From Candidatus Ozemibacter sibiricus (lineage in GTDB: Bacteria; Muiribacteriota; Ozemobacteria; Ozemobacterales; Ozemobacteraceae), in NCBI GenBank assembly GCA_003327425.1, contig QOQW01000010.1:1-64000 (forward strand): a DNA stretch of 64,000 bases. The letters run 5' to 3'. The notes beneath the pieces are model-generated. The model searched no databases, was not told where the DNA came from, and saw only the letters and a program-made list of their open reading frames with translations. The translations under genes and the position numbers were made by a program. Every line of letters starts with the position of its first letter. Position 1 is the first letter of the stretch. Below are positions 45,304 through 54,434 of the stretch, in pieces.

Positions 45304-46475
45304 GCCGCACCTCGATCGAGATCGTAGAAGGTTTTCGTCAGACAGCTCTGCAAGGGATAGGTCTTCAAGAGGCGAACCACCTCGCGGGCGACGTCGCCAT
45401 CGCCATAGGGCGAGACGACCCGCCGGCAGGCGGCCCGGAACGAAGGAGACAACGCCCTGGCGATGGCTGCCTCGATGGCCGCCGGGGTGGCGGCGCAATC
45501 GATCACGGAGGCGGCGCGCGGCCGCCCCTTCTGCCGATCGCCGATGTTGACCGACGGCACTTTCAGGAAAGGAGCTTCGATGATGCCGCTCGACGAGTTG
45601 CCGATGACCGCGGCGGCGAGCCGCATGGCCGCGACGTACCGAGTCAGGCCCAACCCTTCGGTGAACAAAACCCGCGCGCGATGCCGGGCGGCGAACTCGG
45701 CGATGGTCTCATACAGGGCGCTCGCCTGCGGATCGGCGTGAGGCCAGGTCCAGAGCAGGCGGGCCTGCGGGAACCGGTCGAGGGCCTCCAGCAAGGCCTG
45801 CAAGCCAGCCCTTCCCCCATCGGGGCTCAGCGTCTCGGGATGCCAGGTGATCAGGAAGAGCGGCGGGTCGAGGCGGAACTGCAGATCGCGTTCGAGGGCC
45901 GCTCGACCGAGGCGGGGAGCCCGTCGCACCGCCTCCAGGCCGGGGGCGCCGACCACGAAGACCCGCTCGGGGTCTTCGCCCAGCTGGATGACCCGCCGCC
46001 GGAACTCTGCGGCCGCCACGAAATGCAGATGGGCCATCTTGGTGATGGCATGCCGGATCGCCTCGTCGATGGCCCCCTCGGTGCGTTCCCCGCCATGCAG
46101 GTGCGCGATGGGCAGCCGCGCCACCAACGCCGCCTGGGCTGCCGCGAAGATCTCGTAGCGATCGCCCAGAATCAGCAACAGGTCGGGGCGGCGCCGCTCA
46201 AACACTTCGGCGAACCCGATGGTGCCCAGCGCCATGGCCTTGGCAATCGCCACCGGCGAATCGGTGGCCAGCAGCATCTCGACCTTTTCGGCCACCCTCA
46301 AGCCGGCCCGCTTCATTTCCGCCAGCGCAGCATCCCGGCCCCCGACCAGGTGGGTGCCGGTGACGACGAGCTGCAGATCGAGGGCAGGGTCGGCCGCGAT
46401 CTCCTGCATGATCCAGAACAGCAGCCCGAAATCCGCCCGCGACCCGGTGACGACACAGATCTTCCGTTTGCGCAC
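45288..46475 (-). CDS. neuC: UDP-sugar 2-epimerase (hydrolysing), NeuC/LegG-like
   Basis: 395 residues from GTG 46475. Converts a UDP-GlcNAc-type sugar to free ManNAc (NeuC) or the diamino analog (LegG). Features: ICVVTGSRADFGLL near 5-18, LLILGDRYEIFAAAQAAL near 100, AHLHGGERTEGAIDEAIRHAITK near 123-145 with the catalytic acids, WHPETLSP near 215, and GNSSSGIIEAPFLKVPSVNIGDRQKGR near 290-315. AAGGA lies about 11 bases upstream. It is first in the neu run. A 230-base gap before it could carry a promoter, but the boxes I see are weak. Confidence 0.9.
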   Translation of the reverse strand: MRKRKICVVTGSRADFGLLFWIMQEIAADPALDLQLVVTGTHLVGGRDAALAEMKRAGLRVAEKVEMLLATDSPVAIAKAMALGTIGFAEVFERRRPDLLLILGDRYEIFAAAQAALVARLPIAHLHGGERTEGAIDEAIRHAITKMAHLHFVAAAEFRRRVIQLGEDPERVFVVGAPGLEAVRRAPRLGRAALERDLQFRLDPPLFLITWHPETLSPDGGRAGLQALLEALDRFPQARLLWTWPHADPQASALYETIAEFAARHRARVLFTEGLGLTRYVAAMRLAAAVIGNSSSGIIEAPFLKVPSVNIGDRQKGRPRAASVIDCAATPAAIEAAIARALSPSFRAACRRVVSPYGDGDVAREVVRLLKTYPLQSCLTKTFYDLDRGAAWPER

Positions 46476-46705
46476 GCTTTTCTATCCTTGTCGTAGGAAC
46501 CCTTGTGGAGGGCTGGCCGCCCCCCCCTCCGCCTGACGGTTGCCCATGGTAGCGTCGGACGCCAACAGCAGTCTACGTCGCCTTTTTCCGATGCGCAACC
46601 GATCCGCCAGGGAGCCAGCCATTTCCACCCTGCGATGTGGACCCAGCGGCAAGCGATGAGCACGCCGCACTGACGGCTCCCCGCCGCTTCGCCAGCGAAC
46701 CCGGC

Positions 46706-47827
46706 TCAGAACTCGAAGCCGAACGAGAGGCTGTAGCGACGATCTTCGCGATCGCCAGGCCGGGGGCCGAGTTCTTCTGAATAGGTGGCGAAATCGAGCC
46801 GGGCTTCCCGGAATTCGGCCGTGAAGCCCGCGGTCGGATACCCGCCGCGCACCCCCGTGCGCACCTTGAGCCAGGGGACGACCAGGGCTTCGGCCCCCAG
46901 CCGCAGCCGGGAAAAGAAGGTACCATCGGTACCGGCGATGTCCCACAGGTCGGCGGCTAGCAGCAGCTTGCGTTTCCGTTCCGGCGGCCCGCTGAGCGGC
47001 TTGATCGTCGCCCCGACGGCCCACTCCCGACGCAACCGGCCGATCGACGGATCGACCTCGGACTCGAGCAGGTTGGAGACGGACAGCCCGAGCGTGGTGT
47101 CCCAGTCGTTCTTCAGGCGCCAGAACGTGCCGGCGTCGAAGTCGGCCGTCGCGCCCTTGCGCTGCTCGGCGCGCAGATCGCTCTCCGAAAGCTGGGCGAA
47201 ATCGCGAGCATCGTACTCCCGATCGAGCGACCGACGCGACAGGAACTTCATCGTCGCCCCCCACCAGCCATGGGCGATATCGTTGAAAAGATTGCGTTTG
47301 CCGCCGGTGATGGGGCGGGCCACCGAACCCAGGAGCACCGAATCGATGTCTCCCCGCACCTGCAGACGCGGACTGGTCGGCCGAATGACGCCGATCTCGG
47401 TGACCGCCTGGTAGAGGAAGGCCCCCGCGAAGCCGTGGCCGTCCCGACCACCGAGGTAGTAGGCCAGATTGCCGGCGACCAGGCGCGCCTGCTGGCCCAT
47501 CACGTCGGACAACTTCGCATTGTTGGCGGCACGCGATTCGGGCGTATCGGCATCGGAGAGGCCGTCGGTGCGATTCTTCACCCGGCGGAAGTCCTGGTTC
47601 ATCTCGCCGTGGGCGTTGACCACGGCATAGCCCTTGTCGTTGACCTGACAGAGGCCGGCCGGATTGGCGAACAGGGCTTGATGATCGTCGGCGACGGCCA
47701 CCACAGCCCCGCCCATGCCCTGGGTCCGCGGCGTCTCGTAGAACAGACGGTGGGCATACCGTGCCTCGGCCGCCGACAGACCGCTCATGACCAGCCCAAC
47801 GGCCAGCCATAGGGCAAGGCGAACCAC
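46706..47827 (-). CDS. Outer-membrane protein, PorV/UPF0164-like
   Basis: 373 residues if started at GTG 47827. The signal peptide (VVRLALWLAVGLVMSGLSAAEA) is followed by RTQGMGGAVVAVADDHQALFANPAGLCQV near residues 34-63. This G-x-GGA...D...A...NPA-L sequence is typical of PorV/UPF0164-type barrels. Beta-strand periodicity continues to the last residues, SLSFGFEF, with a final Phe. GTG 47827 is preferred because GGGGG precedes it and the signal peptide follows; a longer TTG/ATG start near 47990 would place it in the upstream gene's end. It sits between the two nonulosonic loci. Confidence 0.75.
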   Translation of the reverse strand: MVRLALWLAVGLVMSGLSAAEARYAHRLFYETPRTQGMGGAVVAVADDHQALFANPAGLCQVNDKGYAVVNAHGEMNQDFRRVKNRTDGLSDADTPESRAANNAKLSDVMGQQARLVAGNLAYYLGGRDGHGFAGAFLYQAVTEIGVIRPTSPRLQVRGDIDSVLLGSVARPITGGKRNLFNDIAHGWWGATMKFLSRRSLDREYDARDFAQLSESDLRAEQRKGATADFDAGTFWRLKNDWDTTLGLSVSNLLESEVDPSIGRLRREWAVGATIKPLSGPPERKRKLLLAADLWDIAGTDGTFFSRLRLGAEALVVPWLKVRTGVRGGYPTAGFTAEFREARLDFATYSEELGPRPGDREDRRYSLSFGFEF

Positions 47828-47988
47828 GAGGGTCCCCCCTTCATCTCGGCTCCGGCCAGCCGGTCGCCTCGCTCGGGCACGGCCGGTGACGGCCTTGTCG
47901 AAAAGGCCCCCCTCTTGGCGAGAGAACCAGCCGACCAGAGCAGCGAAGTTTTCCCCGGCCGCGCCATCGTGGGCCGATCGGCGGTGCA

Positions 47989-48840
47989 TCAATCGTCTCC
48001 CCCGTCGAGAGCGCGGATGGCCGCCGCAAAGCTGGCGAGGTTGACCTCGAAATAGGGATTGGCCGCCTGCAAGCGCTCGATGAGATCGCCGACCGCCCGG
48101 ATCGTCGCCCGGTTGCTGTCGGTGTAGGTTCCCGTGAAGGTCTGGCCGAGAACGGGGGAAATCAGCGTCCAGGGCTCGCCGCGCCCGTCGAACCCGAGCG
48201 CCAGGTCGGCGAAGGCCTGCTCGAGGGTCTCGCCATCAGCGGCCGGACCGCTGACCAGATCGCGGTAGAGGGTCGGCCAGGGCGGCGTCTTCCCGTCGTT
48301 GGTGTCGAAATCGATCTCGTCGTAGGCATCGAGACGACGGTTGTTGTTGGTATCGTATTTGTCGAGCAGCAGGCGGGTGGCGATGCCCACCTTCATCAGG
48401 CCCCGGGCGATCCGATCGGGGCGCTCCGGGCGGGCCAGGCGGCTCATCCAGGACAGGCCCTGGCTCACGAGCTGGCGGTCGCGAGCCAGCCAGGCAGTGC
48501 GGAAGCAGACGGGGGCCCGATCATAGGGACCAATGCCGTTCTGCAAGGCATCGAGACTGCGCAGAACCGCGAACCCGCCCTGTCCGGCCAGGGTTTCGCC
48601 TTTCCCTCGCAGGACCGGATCACCGGCATTGCCACGCTCGAGCAACGCGTCGAACCGCTCGGCCGCCGCCGCATAGTCGGCGGCGGCCAGGGCGAGATCG
48701 CCTTCCGCGAGCAGATCTTCGTCGGTGCGGGCGGTCAGGGCCGAATCGATCCCATCATACAGATTGCACCCGATCACCCCCGGCAGGCACAGAAGAATCC
48801 CCACGGCCAGGGCGACCACCTTGAAGGGAACGCGGGTCAT
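47989..48840 (-). CDS. Lipoprotein with calcium-binding-like loop, unknown function
   Basis: 283 residues. The signal peptide ends in LPGVIGC-N, a lipobox-like site, so Cys25 is the likely lipidated residue. Residues 40-75 look like a helical repeat. Near 165-185, DTNNNRRLDAYDEIDFDTND resembles an EF-hand/dockerin-type calcium loop. The rest is helical with no other motif. GAGTTCG-type sequence precedes the ATG without a strong Shine-Dalgarno. It may work with the neighbouring barrel protein in the outer membrane. Confidence 0.65.
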   Translation of the reverse strand: MTRVPFKVVALAVGILLCLPGVIGCNLYDGIDSALTARTDEDLLAEGDLALAAADYAAAAERFDALLERGNAGDPVLRGKGETLAGQGGFAVLRSLDALQNGIGPYDRAPVCFRTAWLARDRQLVSQGLSWMSRLARPERPDRIARGLMKVGIATRLLLDKYDTNNNRRLDAYDEIDFDTNDGKTPPWPTLYRDLVSGPAADGETLEQAFADLALGFDGRGEPWTLISPVLGQTFTGTYTDSNRATIRAVGDLIERLQAANPYFEVNLASFAAAIRALDGGDD

Positions 48841-48998
48841 GCGAACTCCCGATCCGAGATTTCCACCCCCTCATCGGCAGAGGGCGCCCGATCGTTGAGT
48901 CACCCGCGAGGTCGGCCGGCGAACCACTGCCTGGTGGGCCTTCCCCGGGCAGCCCCTTCCCCCTCGACCCTACCTGCCTCCTGGCGCGCGCTCGCGGC

Positions 48999-50486
48999 TC
49001 ACCTGGCGGGCTCGGCCGCCTCTGGTTTCTGATCGCCGGGCCGCCAGCCCCGTCCGGCCAGCACAAGCAGACGGCGCCCCTCTGGAGTCGTGCAACACCA
49101 GAGATCCTCCAGCCACGGGTAGAACACCAGCAGCTTGCGGAAGGCGCGGCAGGCCGCGGCCGTCACGTTGGATGGCACGGCAGGCCAGACCAGGCTGAGA
49201 GGGAAGCCTGGTCGCCGCCCATCCAGAAGCAGCACGGCCGCGGCGAACGCCGGCTGACCCTGCCCTGGCTCCAGCAGACCCAGCACCTGAAAGGCCTGGC
49301 CCTGAACGGTCCGGCCGGTCACCAAAAGGGCGAGGTCATCCCCGGCGTTGCCCACCGTCACCGTTCCGGGTGGACCGGATTCGCCCATTCCCCGGAATCC
49401 CAGGCCCAGCTCATCGGCCAGATCTTTCTCCACCCCTCGGGCCGTCCGCTCATCGTCCACGGCCAGCGAACAGCTCTGCCCCGGCCAGATCAGGGTCATC
49501 GCCTGCCGTCCCGTCGGATCGCCGGCGGCCGACACTTTTTCCAGAGCGGTGAGATCGAGCACCACCGTGAAACTGGCCAGTCGCTCGTCAGAAAAGACCT
49601 CGCCCGGGGTGGGAACCCGGTCGTCGCTCAAAAGATCGACCGGCACCCCGGTGAAGGCGAACCGCGCCGCCAGCGCAGCAACCGGGCCGAACCCCATGAA
49701 GGTGAACGGGGGAGTCCAATCGTAGAGGAACAGCTCAAGATCGAGCCCGGGGGCAGACCCGGCCAGGCCGGATCGTCCCCCTTCCCCCGCGGGTCGCGCC
49801 GCGGGCCGCACTTCCACCCGTACGGGGCCCAGGCCAGGGAAGGCCGCGGTCGCCAGAGCGATCAACCGCTCCCGGGCCGAGGGCGAGCACAGGTGCATGA
49901 TCGCCCCATCCACGGCCACATTGATGGGAGCCGACGCCCCGGCCGGCACCGGGGCCGCCAGATCGGCGGGACCAGGCCGCAAAGGAAAGGCCGGCACGGG
50001 CGGGGGCAGGGCGGGCGTCGCCGCCCGGAAGCGATCGATCTGGGCGATCGCCCGCACCGCCTGCTCGGCCAGCTCTTTCTGCGCCGGCTGACCCGCGGCA
50101 GGCGCCGCTGGCGCCCCCGCATCGGACAACAGGGCCAGCCGCTCGCGCGCCCGGCCGAGGATCTCTTCCAGCACGCGACGCCCGGCTTGTCGGTGGCGGC
50201 CCTGCCGGGCCCACCGGGCCACCAGCCGTACTGTCTCGCCAGGCTCGCGCGCCAAGGCATCCTGCAGCCGAGCCAGGAACGTGTCCAGCGCCTGACGGCC
50301 GGCTGGTTGATCCGGAAACGTCGGATCGGCACTGGCTTTCGTGACCAACGCCACCAGTTCCTCGCCCAACCCGATCCGTTGGCCGAGCTCCGTTTCCCCC
50401 CACGCCGGCCAGGCCAGGCCGACCACCACGAGGGCGGTCGCCCACCAGAGCGGCACCACCGTGCGGCGGCCCCATCTCTTGCGCAT
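48999..50486 (-). CDS. Secreted protein of unknown function
   Basis: 495 residues. Signal peptide VPLWWATALVVVGLAWPAWG, then an N-terminal helical region and a Pro-rich linker near 155-185. The C-terminal 300 residues alternate beta strands and helices, with segments such as FLYDWTPPFTFMGFGPVAAL and RRLLVLAGRGWRP. No family is recognised. AGGGGAGG precedes the ATG. It lies 46 bases after the SpoIIE-type phosphatase and 158 bases before the lipoprotein, so it may belong to the same long transcript. Confidence 0.6.
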   Translation of the reverse strand: MRKRWGRRTVVPLWWATALVVVGLAWPAWGETELGQRIGLGEELVALVTKASADPTFPDQPAGRQALDTFLARLQDALAREPGETVRLVARWARQGRHRQAGRRVLEEILGRARERLALLSDAGAPAAPAAGQPAQKELAEQAVRAIAQIDRFRAATPALPPPVPAFPLRPGPADLAAPVPAGASAPINVAVDGAIMHLCSPSARERLIALATAAFPGLGPVRVEVRPAARPAGEGGRSGLAGSAPGLDLELFLYDWTPPFTFMGFGPVAALAARFAFTGVPVDLLSDDRVPTPGEVFSDERLASFTVVLDLTALEKVSAAGDPTGRQAMTLIWPGQSCSLAVDDERTARGVEKDLADELGLGFRGMGESGPPGTVTVGNAGDDLALLVTGRTVQGQAFQVLGLLEPGQGQPAFAAAVLLLDGRRPGFPLSLVWPAVPSNVTAAACRAFRKLLVFYPWLEDLWCCTTPEGRRLLVLAGRGWRPGDQKPEAAEPAR

Positions 50487-50532
50487 GATGCACCTCCCCT
50501 CAGCCCCTGCCTGCCTCGCGCCGGGCGATCGC

Positions 50533-51768
50533 TCACCTCACCCGGGCCAGTCCAAAGCCATCGAGCACCAGGGCCGTCAGGTCATCGACCGGATCGGCGG
50601 CATGGGTGTAGGCGAACACGTGGTCGACCAAGGCCCGGGCGTGGTTTGCGGGCGGCAATCCTGCCAAGCGCTGGCAGGCCGCGAGCAGGCCGGCCTCGCC
50701 CAGGCGTCGCCCGGCCGGATCCGGCGCCTCGGTCATGCCATCGGAGTAGATCACGAGCCGCTTGCCGGTGAAATCAGGCAGCTCGAGCGTCGCGAATTCG
50801 CGCGCTTCGAATAATCCGATGAGATCGCTGGGCAGATCGAGGAACCGCCCGGCCCCGCCCTCCTCGAGGAGGATGGGAGGCGGATGCCCGGCATTGGCCA
50901 GGTGGAGCCGCGTGGCCACCGGATCGTAGACGAACGCCTGGGCCGAATAGTAATGGAAGGTCGAGCCGCCCTGCTCGTAGAGGCCCGCCAGATGTTGCAG
51001 AATCTCGACCGGCGACCGCACCTTCCCCTCGAGCGGGATGAGATTGCTGACCAGAAACCCCGTCACCAGCGCTGAGGCCACGCCATGGCCCGAAATGTCG
51101 GCCAGCAGCCCCGCCACCGTCCCGTTGGCGCCGGGAAAGACCCGGACGAGATCGCCGCCGACCATCTCGGCCATGCAGCAGGCATGGCCGAGGAACGGCC
51201 AGCGCGCCAGCTGCTCAGGGCCGGGCAGCCATTGCCGCTGCACCGTCTGGGCCAGCTCGAGATCGCGAACTTCCGACGCCGCTTCCCGGAAGACTTCGAG
51301 CCCGCCCACCACGACGCCGGCGGCGTCTTTGATCGGCGTAACCGAGACGGCCATCGGCACCCGCGCTCCATCTTTGGCCCGGCTGAAGACGAAGGTGCGC
51401 GGCGTCCGGGCTCGTCCCTGCTCCATGGCCAGCGCGAGCGGACAGACGCTGGAATCGCACAGACTGCGTCCATGGCGGTCGACATGGCTCAGCACCTTGT
51501 CATGGCAGCTCCGTCCCACCACCTCGGCCGCCGCAAACCCGGTGATCCGCGCCGCCGCCTTGTTCCAGAACACGATCCGCCGTTGGCGATCGGTGATGTA
51601 GACGCCGAGATCCTCGAGGTTGTCGAGCACCTCGGTCATCGACAGGGAGAGCACCGACAGCGTATCCCCCGCGGCGGTCTTCGGCCGGCGGGCAGTCCCA
51701 ACCCGGCCACCCCGTGGCGGCCTTCCGGCCGTGGTCTCAGGCCCCGAATTCTTGCGTGAGCTGGGCAT
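50533..51768 (-). CDS. PAS domain-containing SpoIIE-type protein phosphatase
   Basis: 411 residues, soluble. A PAS domain at about 45-165 senses a ligand or redox state; it has an inserted Cys/His patch, RSCHDKVLSHVDRHGRS then CDSSVCPL, near 80-105. The PP2C/SpoIIE phosphatase domain spans about 170-400, with VGGDLVRVF, LLADISGHGVASALVTGF (the metal-binding DxxGHG region) and DDLTALVL at the end. Such enzymes dephosphorylate anti-sigma-factor antagonists. It overlaps the 3' end of the Maf-like gene by 32 bases and is co-transcribed with pseudaminic acid genes, so it may control glycosylation or motility. Confidence 0.85.
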   Translation of the reverse strand: MPSSRKNSGPETTAGRPPRGGRVGTARRPKTAAGDTLSVLSLSMTEVLDNLEDLGVYITDRQRRIVFWNKAAARITGFAAAEVVGRSCHDKVLSHVDRHGRSLCDSSVCPLALAMEQGRARTPRTFVFSRAKDGARVPMAVSVTPIKDAAGVVVGGLEVFREAASEVRDLELAQTVQRQWLPGPEQLARWPFLGHACCMAEMVGGDLVRVFPGANGTVAGLLADISGHGVASALVTGFLVSNLIPLEGKVRSPVEILQHLAGLYEQGGSTFHYYSAQAFVYDPVATRLHLANAGHPPPILLEEGGAGRFLDLPSDLIGLFEAREFATLELPDFTGKRLVIYSDGMTEAPDPAGRRLGEAGLLAACQRLAGLPPANHARALVDHVFAYTHAADPVDDLTALVLDGFGLARVR

Positions 51769-53701
51769 ACGCCTTGTTCAACAGATCGAGCGCCAACCGG
51801 CAGACGTCGCCGATGGTGGGGAACCAGCGCCGCATCATGCGGATCGCCTGCAACTGGCAGCGCTTGCGGTCGTCGCAGAGGGTCGGCAGTTCGTTGAAAT
51901 CCATCTCGAACTTCACGATGATCATCTGAACGATGTGCATGAGATACAGTTGGAAATATTTGCCGAACTGGATGATCCGCCCGCGCTGCCGGACCATTTC
52001 CTCGTAGACCTGCTCGAGCCGATCGGCGGGGAAGCGGGCCAGGAAATCCTCGAGGGCGGTATAGCCGCCAGCGTTCAGTTCATCTTCGAAGGCCGCCACC
52101 ATCCGTTCGCCGTCTTGACAGAACTTGATGACACCCTCGACTTCGGTACGCGTCTCCTCCATGATGCGCTTGAATTTGCGCCATTCCCGGGCGATCTCCT
52201 CGGCAGAAGGCGGCGCCAGGACCTGCGCCAGGCGCGGCCAGACCTCGACGTCCCGTTGGCAATAGCGGTCGATGGCCTCGCGCAAGGTCATGCGCACGGT
52301 GCCCTCGATGAAGGCCCCCCCTTCGGTCGCGTTGATGCAGGTGCCGCGATAGGCGGCCACATCGGTCACGAAGGTCTTGCGGAAGAGGTCGAAGATCTGG
52401 TCGGTGTAGACCCATTCTTCCTCGTTCCCTCGCACCTTGTACAACTGCGATTGCTGCAGATCGAGCTGGGTGATGCCGCTGGCCCCGGCCGCATGCGTCT
52501 TCTCGACGTTCGGGAAGGAGCAGTCCTGCCCGACCAAAATGATCGGATCGCAGCCCAGGGCCTCGAGCACCTTGAACGCCAGATTCGCGCAGGAAGGCCC
52601 GATCGGCAGCATGCCTTTCGGCATGTCCAGCCACTCGAAATGGGCGAACTGCCGGTAGACGATGACGGTGGGGCCGGTCCAGACCCGGTAGACCTGGGGC
52701 ATGATGACCGGGGTCGCCGCCAGCCAGATCTCGCGCCGCCAGTCTTCGGGCACGGCGGTGAACAGATCGGCCACTTCCGGCAGGCGCTCGACCGACGCCG
52801 TGGCATGCGGCTTGATGCCATGCGCATACAGCACCTTCAACGCCGAATCGGCGCAGATCATCACGCACTTCCCCACGGCCCGCGGCAGCTCGCCGATGTT
52901 GCGATCGAGCGAGGGTCCGGTCGAGACCAGCACCCCCGGCACCCCGCGGAACGCCCCGTAGGCCTGCTTGATGCCCGGGTTGCGGATGATCGTGCTGAGG
53001 TTGCCCATGATGTTCTCGACCCCCACCATCGAATCCTTCGGGCAGTTCCCGTAGTTGAAGATGATGGTGTGGGCCGCCTCGCGGAAGGCGCGCACCATGG
53101 TCCGGAAATAGTCGGCATGCAACTGCGCCAGGACCGGGTGCTCGAAGATGACGAGCGTCTTGAGGAACAGCTGCACCCCGACCCCGGCCTGCTGCAACAG
53201 GCTGTGCAAGGCGGCGTAGGCCTCGGCCTCGGGCACCCCGACCACCCACCTCACCTGATCGGATTCGAGCAGGTCGGTCAGATCGACCGCTTCCAGGGCG
53301 GCCTTCATCGCCTGCGGGTCGGGCTCGATGACGATCACGCCGACGACCTCGGCCGCATGGTGCTGCAGACAGGCCCGCAGGTGGTAGCCAAGGCCGAGCC
53401 CCAGCACCATGATCAGACGCGCATTGCGGAAACGCCGGGCCTGCACCTGCTGCAAGGCCTCCTTGGCCGGATCGTACCGGCTGTGGACCTGGTAGGCCTT
53501 GTCGCTCCGGCGCACCGTCAGCGTCGGCGCCCCATTCTTGGCCGGCTCCACCACGTAGGTCAAGTCGACGGGGGCCGCGCGGTCGAGCATCCGAGCCAGC
53601 GCCGGGTGCCGCTGCCGCAGCACCTTCATGTTCCGCGCGTAGGGGCGACTGGTCATACCGAGCGACCGCCCGTCGGCAACGCTGGCCAGGCCGCCGACCA
53701 C
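51737..53701 (-). CDS. Maf-type flagellin glycosyltransferase (DUF115)
   Basis: 654 residues. Motility-associated factors transfer nonulosonic acids to flagellin. The DUF115/MptE-like core is visible: ARLIMVLGLGLGYHLRA near 94-110, VIVIEPDPQAMKAAL near 122-136, PGVLVSTGPSLDRNI near 255-270, CADSALKVLYAHGIKPHATASVE near 285-307 and LVGQDCSF near 395. The C-terminal helical region (about 500-654) is typical too. The start is uncertain: GTG 53701 or ATG 53656, neither with a good Shine-Dalgarno. Its place next to pse genes supports transfer of pseudaminic acid. Confidence 0.88.
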   Translation of the reverse strand: MVGGLASVADGRSLGMTSRPYARNMKVLRQRHPALARMLDRAAPVDLTYVVEPAKNGAPTLTVRRSDKAYQVHSRYDPAKEALQQVQARRFRNARLIMVLGLGLGYHLRACLQHHAAEVVGVIVIEPDPQAMKAALEAVDLTDLLESDQVRWVVGVPEAEAYAALHSLLQQAGVGVQLFLKTLVIFEHPVLAQLHADYFRTMVRAFREAAHTIIFNYGNCPKDSMVGVENIMGNLSTIIRNPGIKQAYGAFRGVPGVLVSTGPSLDRNIGELPRAVGKCVMICADSALKVLYAHGIKPHATASVERLPEVADLFTAVPEDWRREIWLAATPVIMPQVYRVWTGPTVIVYRQFAHFEWLDMPKGMLPIGPSCANLAFKVLEALGCDPIILVGQDCSFPNVEKTHAAGASGITQLDLQQSQLYKVRGNEEEWVYTDQIFDLFRKTFVTDVAAYRGTCINATEGGAFIEGTVRMTLREAIDRYCQRDVEVWPRLAQVLAPPSAEEIAREWRKFKRIMEETRTEVEGVIKFCQDGERMVAAFEDELNAGGYTALEDFLARFPADRLEQVYEEMVRQRGRIIQFGKYFQLYLMHIVQMIIVKFEMDFNELPTLCDDRKRCQLQAIRMMRRWFPTIGDVCRLALDLLNKAYAQLTQEFGA

Positions 53702-53819
53702 CGCCGGATGACGAGAGGCATCGTTGCCCTGATGTTCTCAGAGCCTGGTCTCGACGGTCGGCTGCCATACGGCGCCTGGCCGTCGCCCAGCCCGACCTGT
53801 CCTTCCGTTCGCCAGCGCC

Positions 53820-54434
53820 TCACGGCTGCCCTGCCTTTTCGAACAACCACCAAGTGGTGTCGTCCCAGACCTGTTCGACCCGCTTCCACAGGAAGCCGTA
53901 ATCGACCAGGCGCAGCCGATCGCCATGGCAATCCCACAGCTCGCCGCCGAAATCACGCTTGTACAAGTGTCCTTCGAGCCCCCGATACGGCATGGCGACC
54001 GGCTGTGGACTGAAATACTCATTGAGCAGAATGTACCGATTGGTCAGATCGTACAACCGCTGATAGATGAGTGGCAGATCGGATGGCGGCAGATGGATGA
54101 GCACGCCGCAGGTCATCACCAGGTCGAACGGGGCCGGCGGCGAGAAGACCTGCAGCGGGGCCTGGACCACCTGGATGAACGACCGCTTCGCCATCTCGGC
54201 GCAGGCCCGGGCATTGATCTCGACGCCGGTCAGCCGGAAGGCCGGATTCAGCGCATGGAGCGCCTCGAGGTTGTAGCCCGCCCCCGCCCCCAGCTCGCCG
54301 ATGGACGCAATGCCCTGGGTGCGCGACAGCACATGCCGGAAGAACGGGCACCGGCCTCGCCAGTCCAGACGGGTGCGCTCGAGGTAGTCATCGCCGAAGG
54401 ATCCGGCCCAGAGGGCGGCTTGCTCGACCATCAA
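53820..54434 (-). CDS. Pseudaminic acid biosynthesis-associated methylase
   Basis: 204 residues. SAM-dependent methyltransferase matching the pseudaminic-associated methylase family (TIGR03587): W-GD-YLERT near 15, SIGELGAGAGYNLEALHALNP near 45-65, GVEINARACAEMA near 70, FDLVMTCGVLIHLPPSDLPLIY near 105-126, ILLNEYFSPQPVAMPYRGLEG near 135-155, YKRDFGGELWD near 158-168 and a C-terminal DDTTWWLFEK. It overlaps the pseH-type gene by 4 bases. It probably methylates the pseudaminic acid or its glycoconjugate. Confidence 0.9.
   Translation of the reverse strand: MMVEQAALWAGSFGDDYLERTRLDWRGRCPFFRHVLSRTQGIASIGELGAGAGYNLEALHALNPAFRLTGVEINARACAEMAKRSFIQVVQAPLQVFSPPAPFDLVMTCGVLIHLPPSDLPLIYQRLYDLTNRYILLNEYFSPQPVAMPYRGLEGHLYKRDFGGELWDCHGDRLRLVDYGFLWKRVEQVWDDTTWWLFEKAGQP

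Noticed and set aside
51620-54013. 797-codon plus-strand frame opposite the Maf and SpoIIE genes
   Set aside because: Shadow of two recognisable minus-strand genes.
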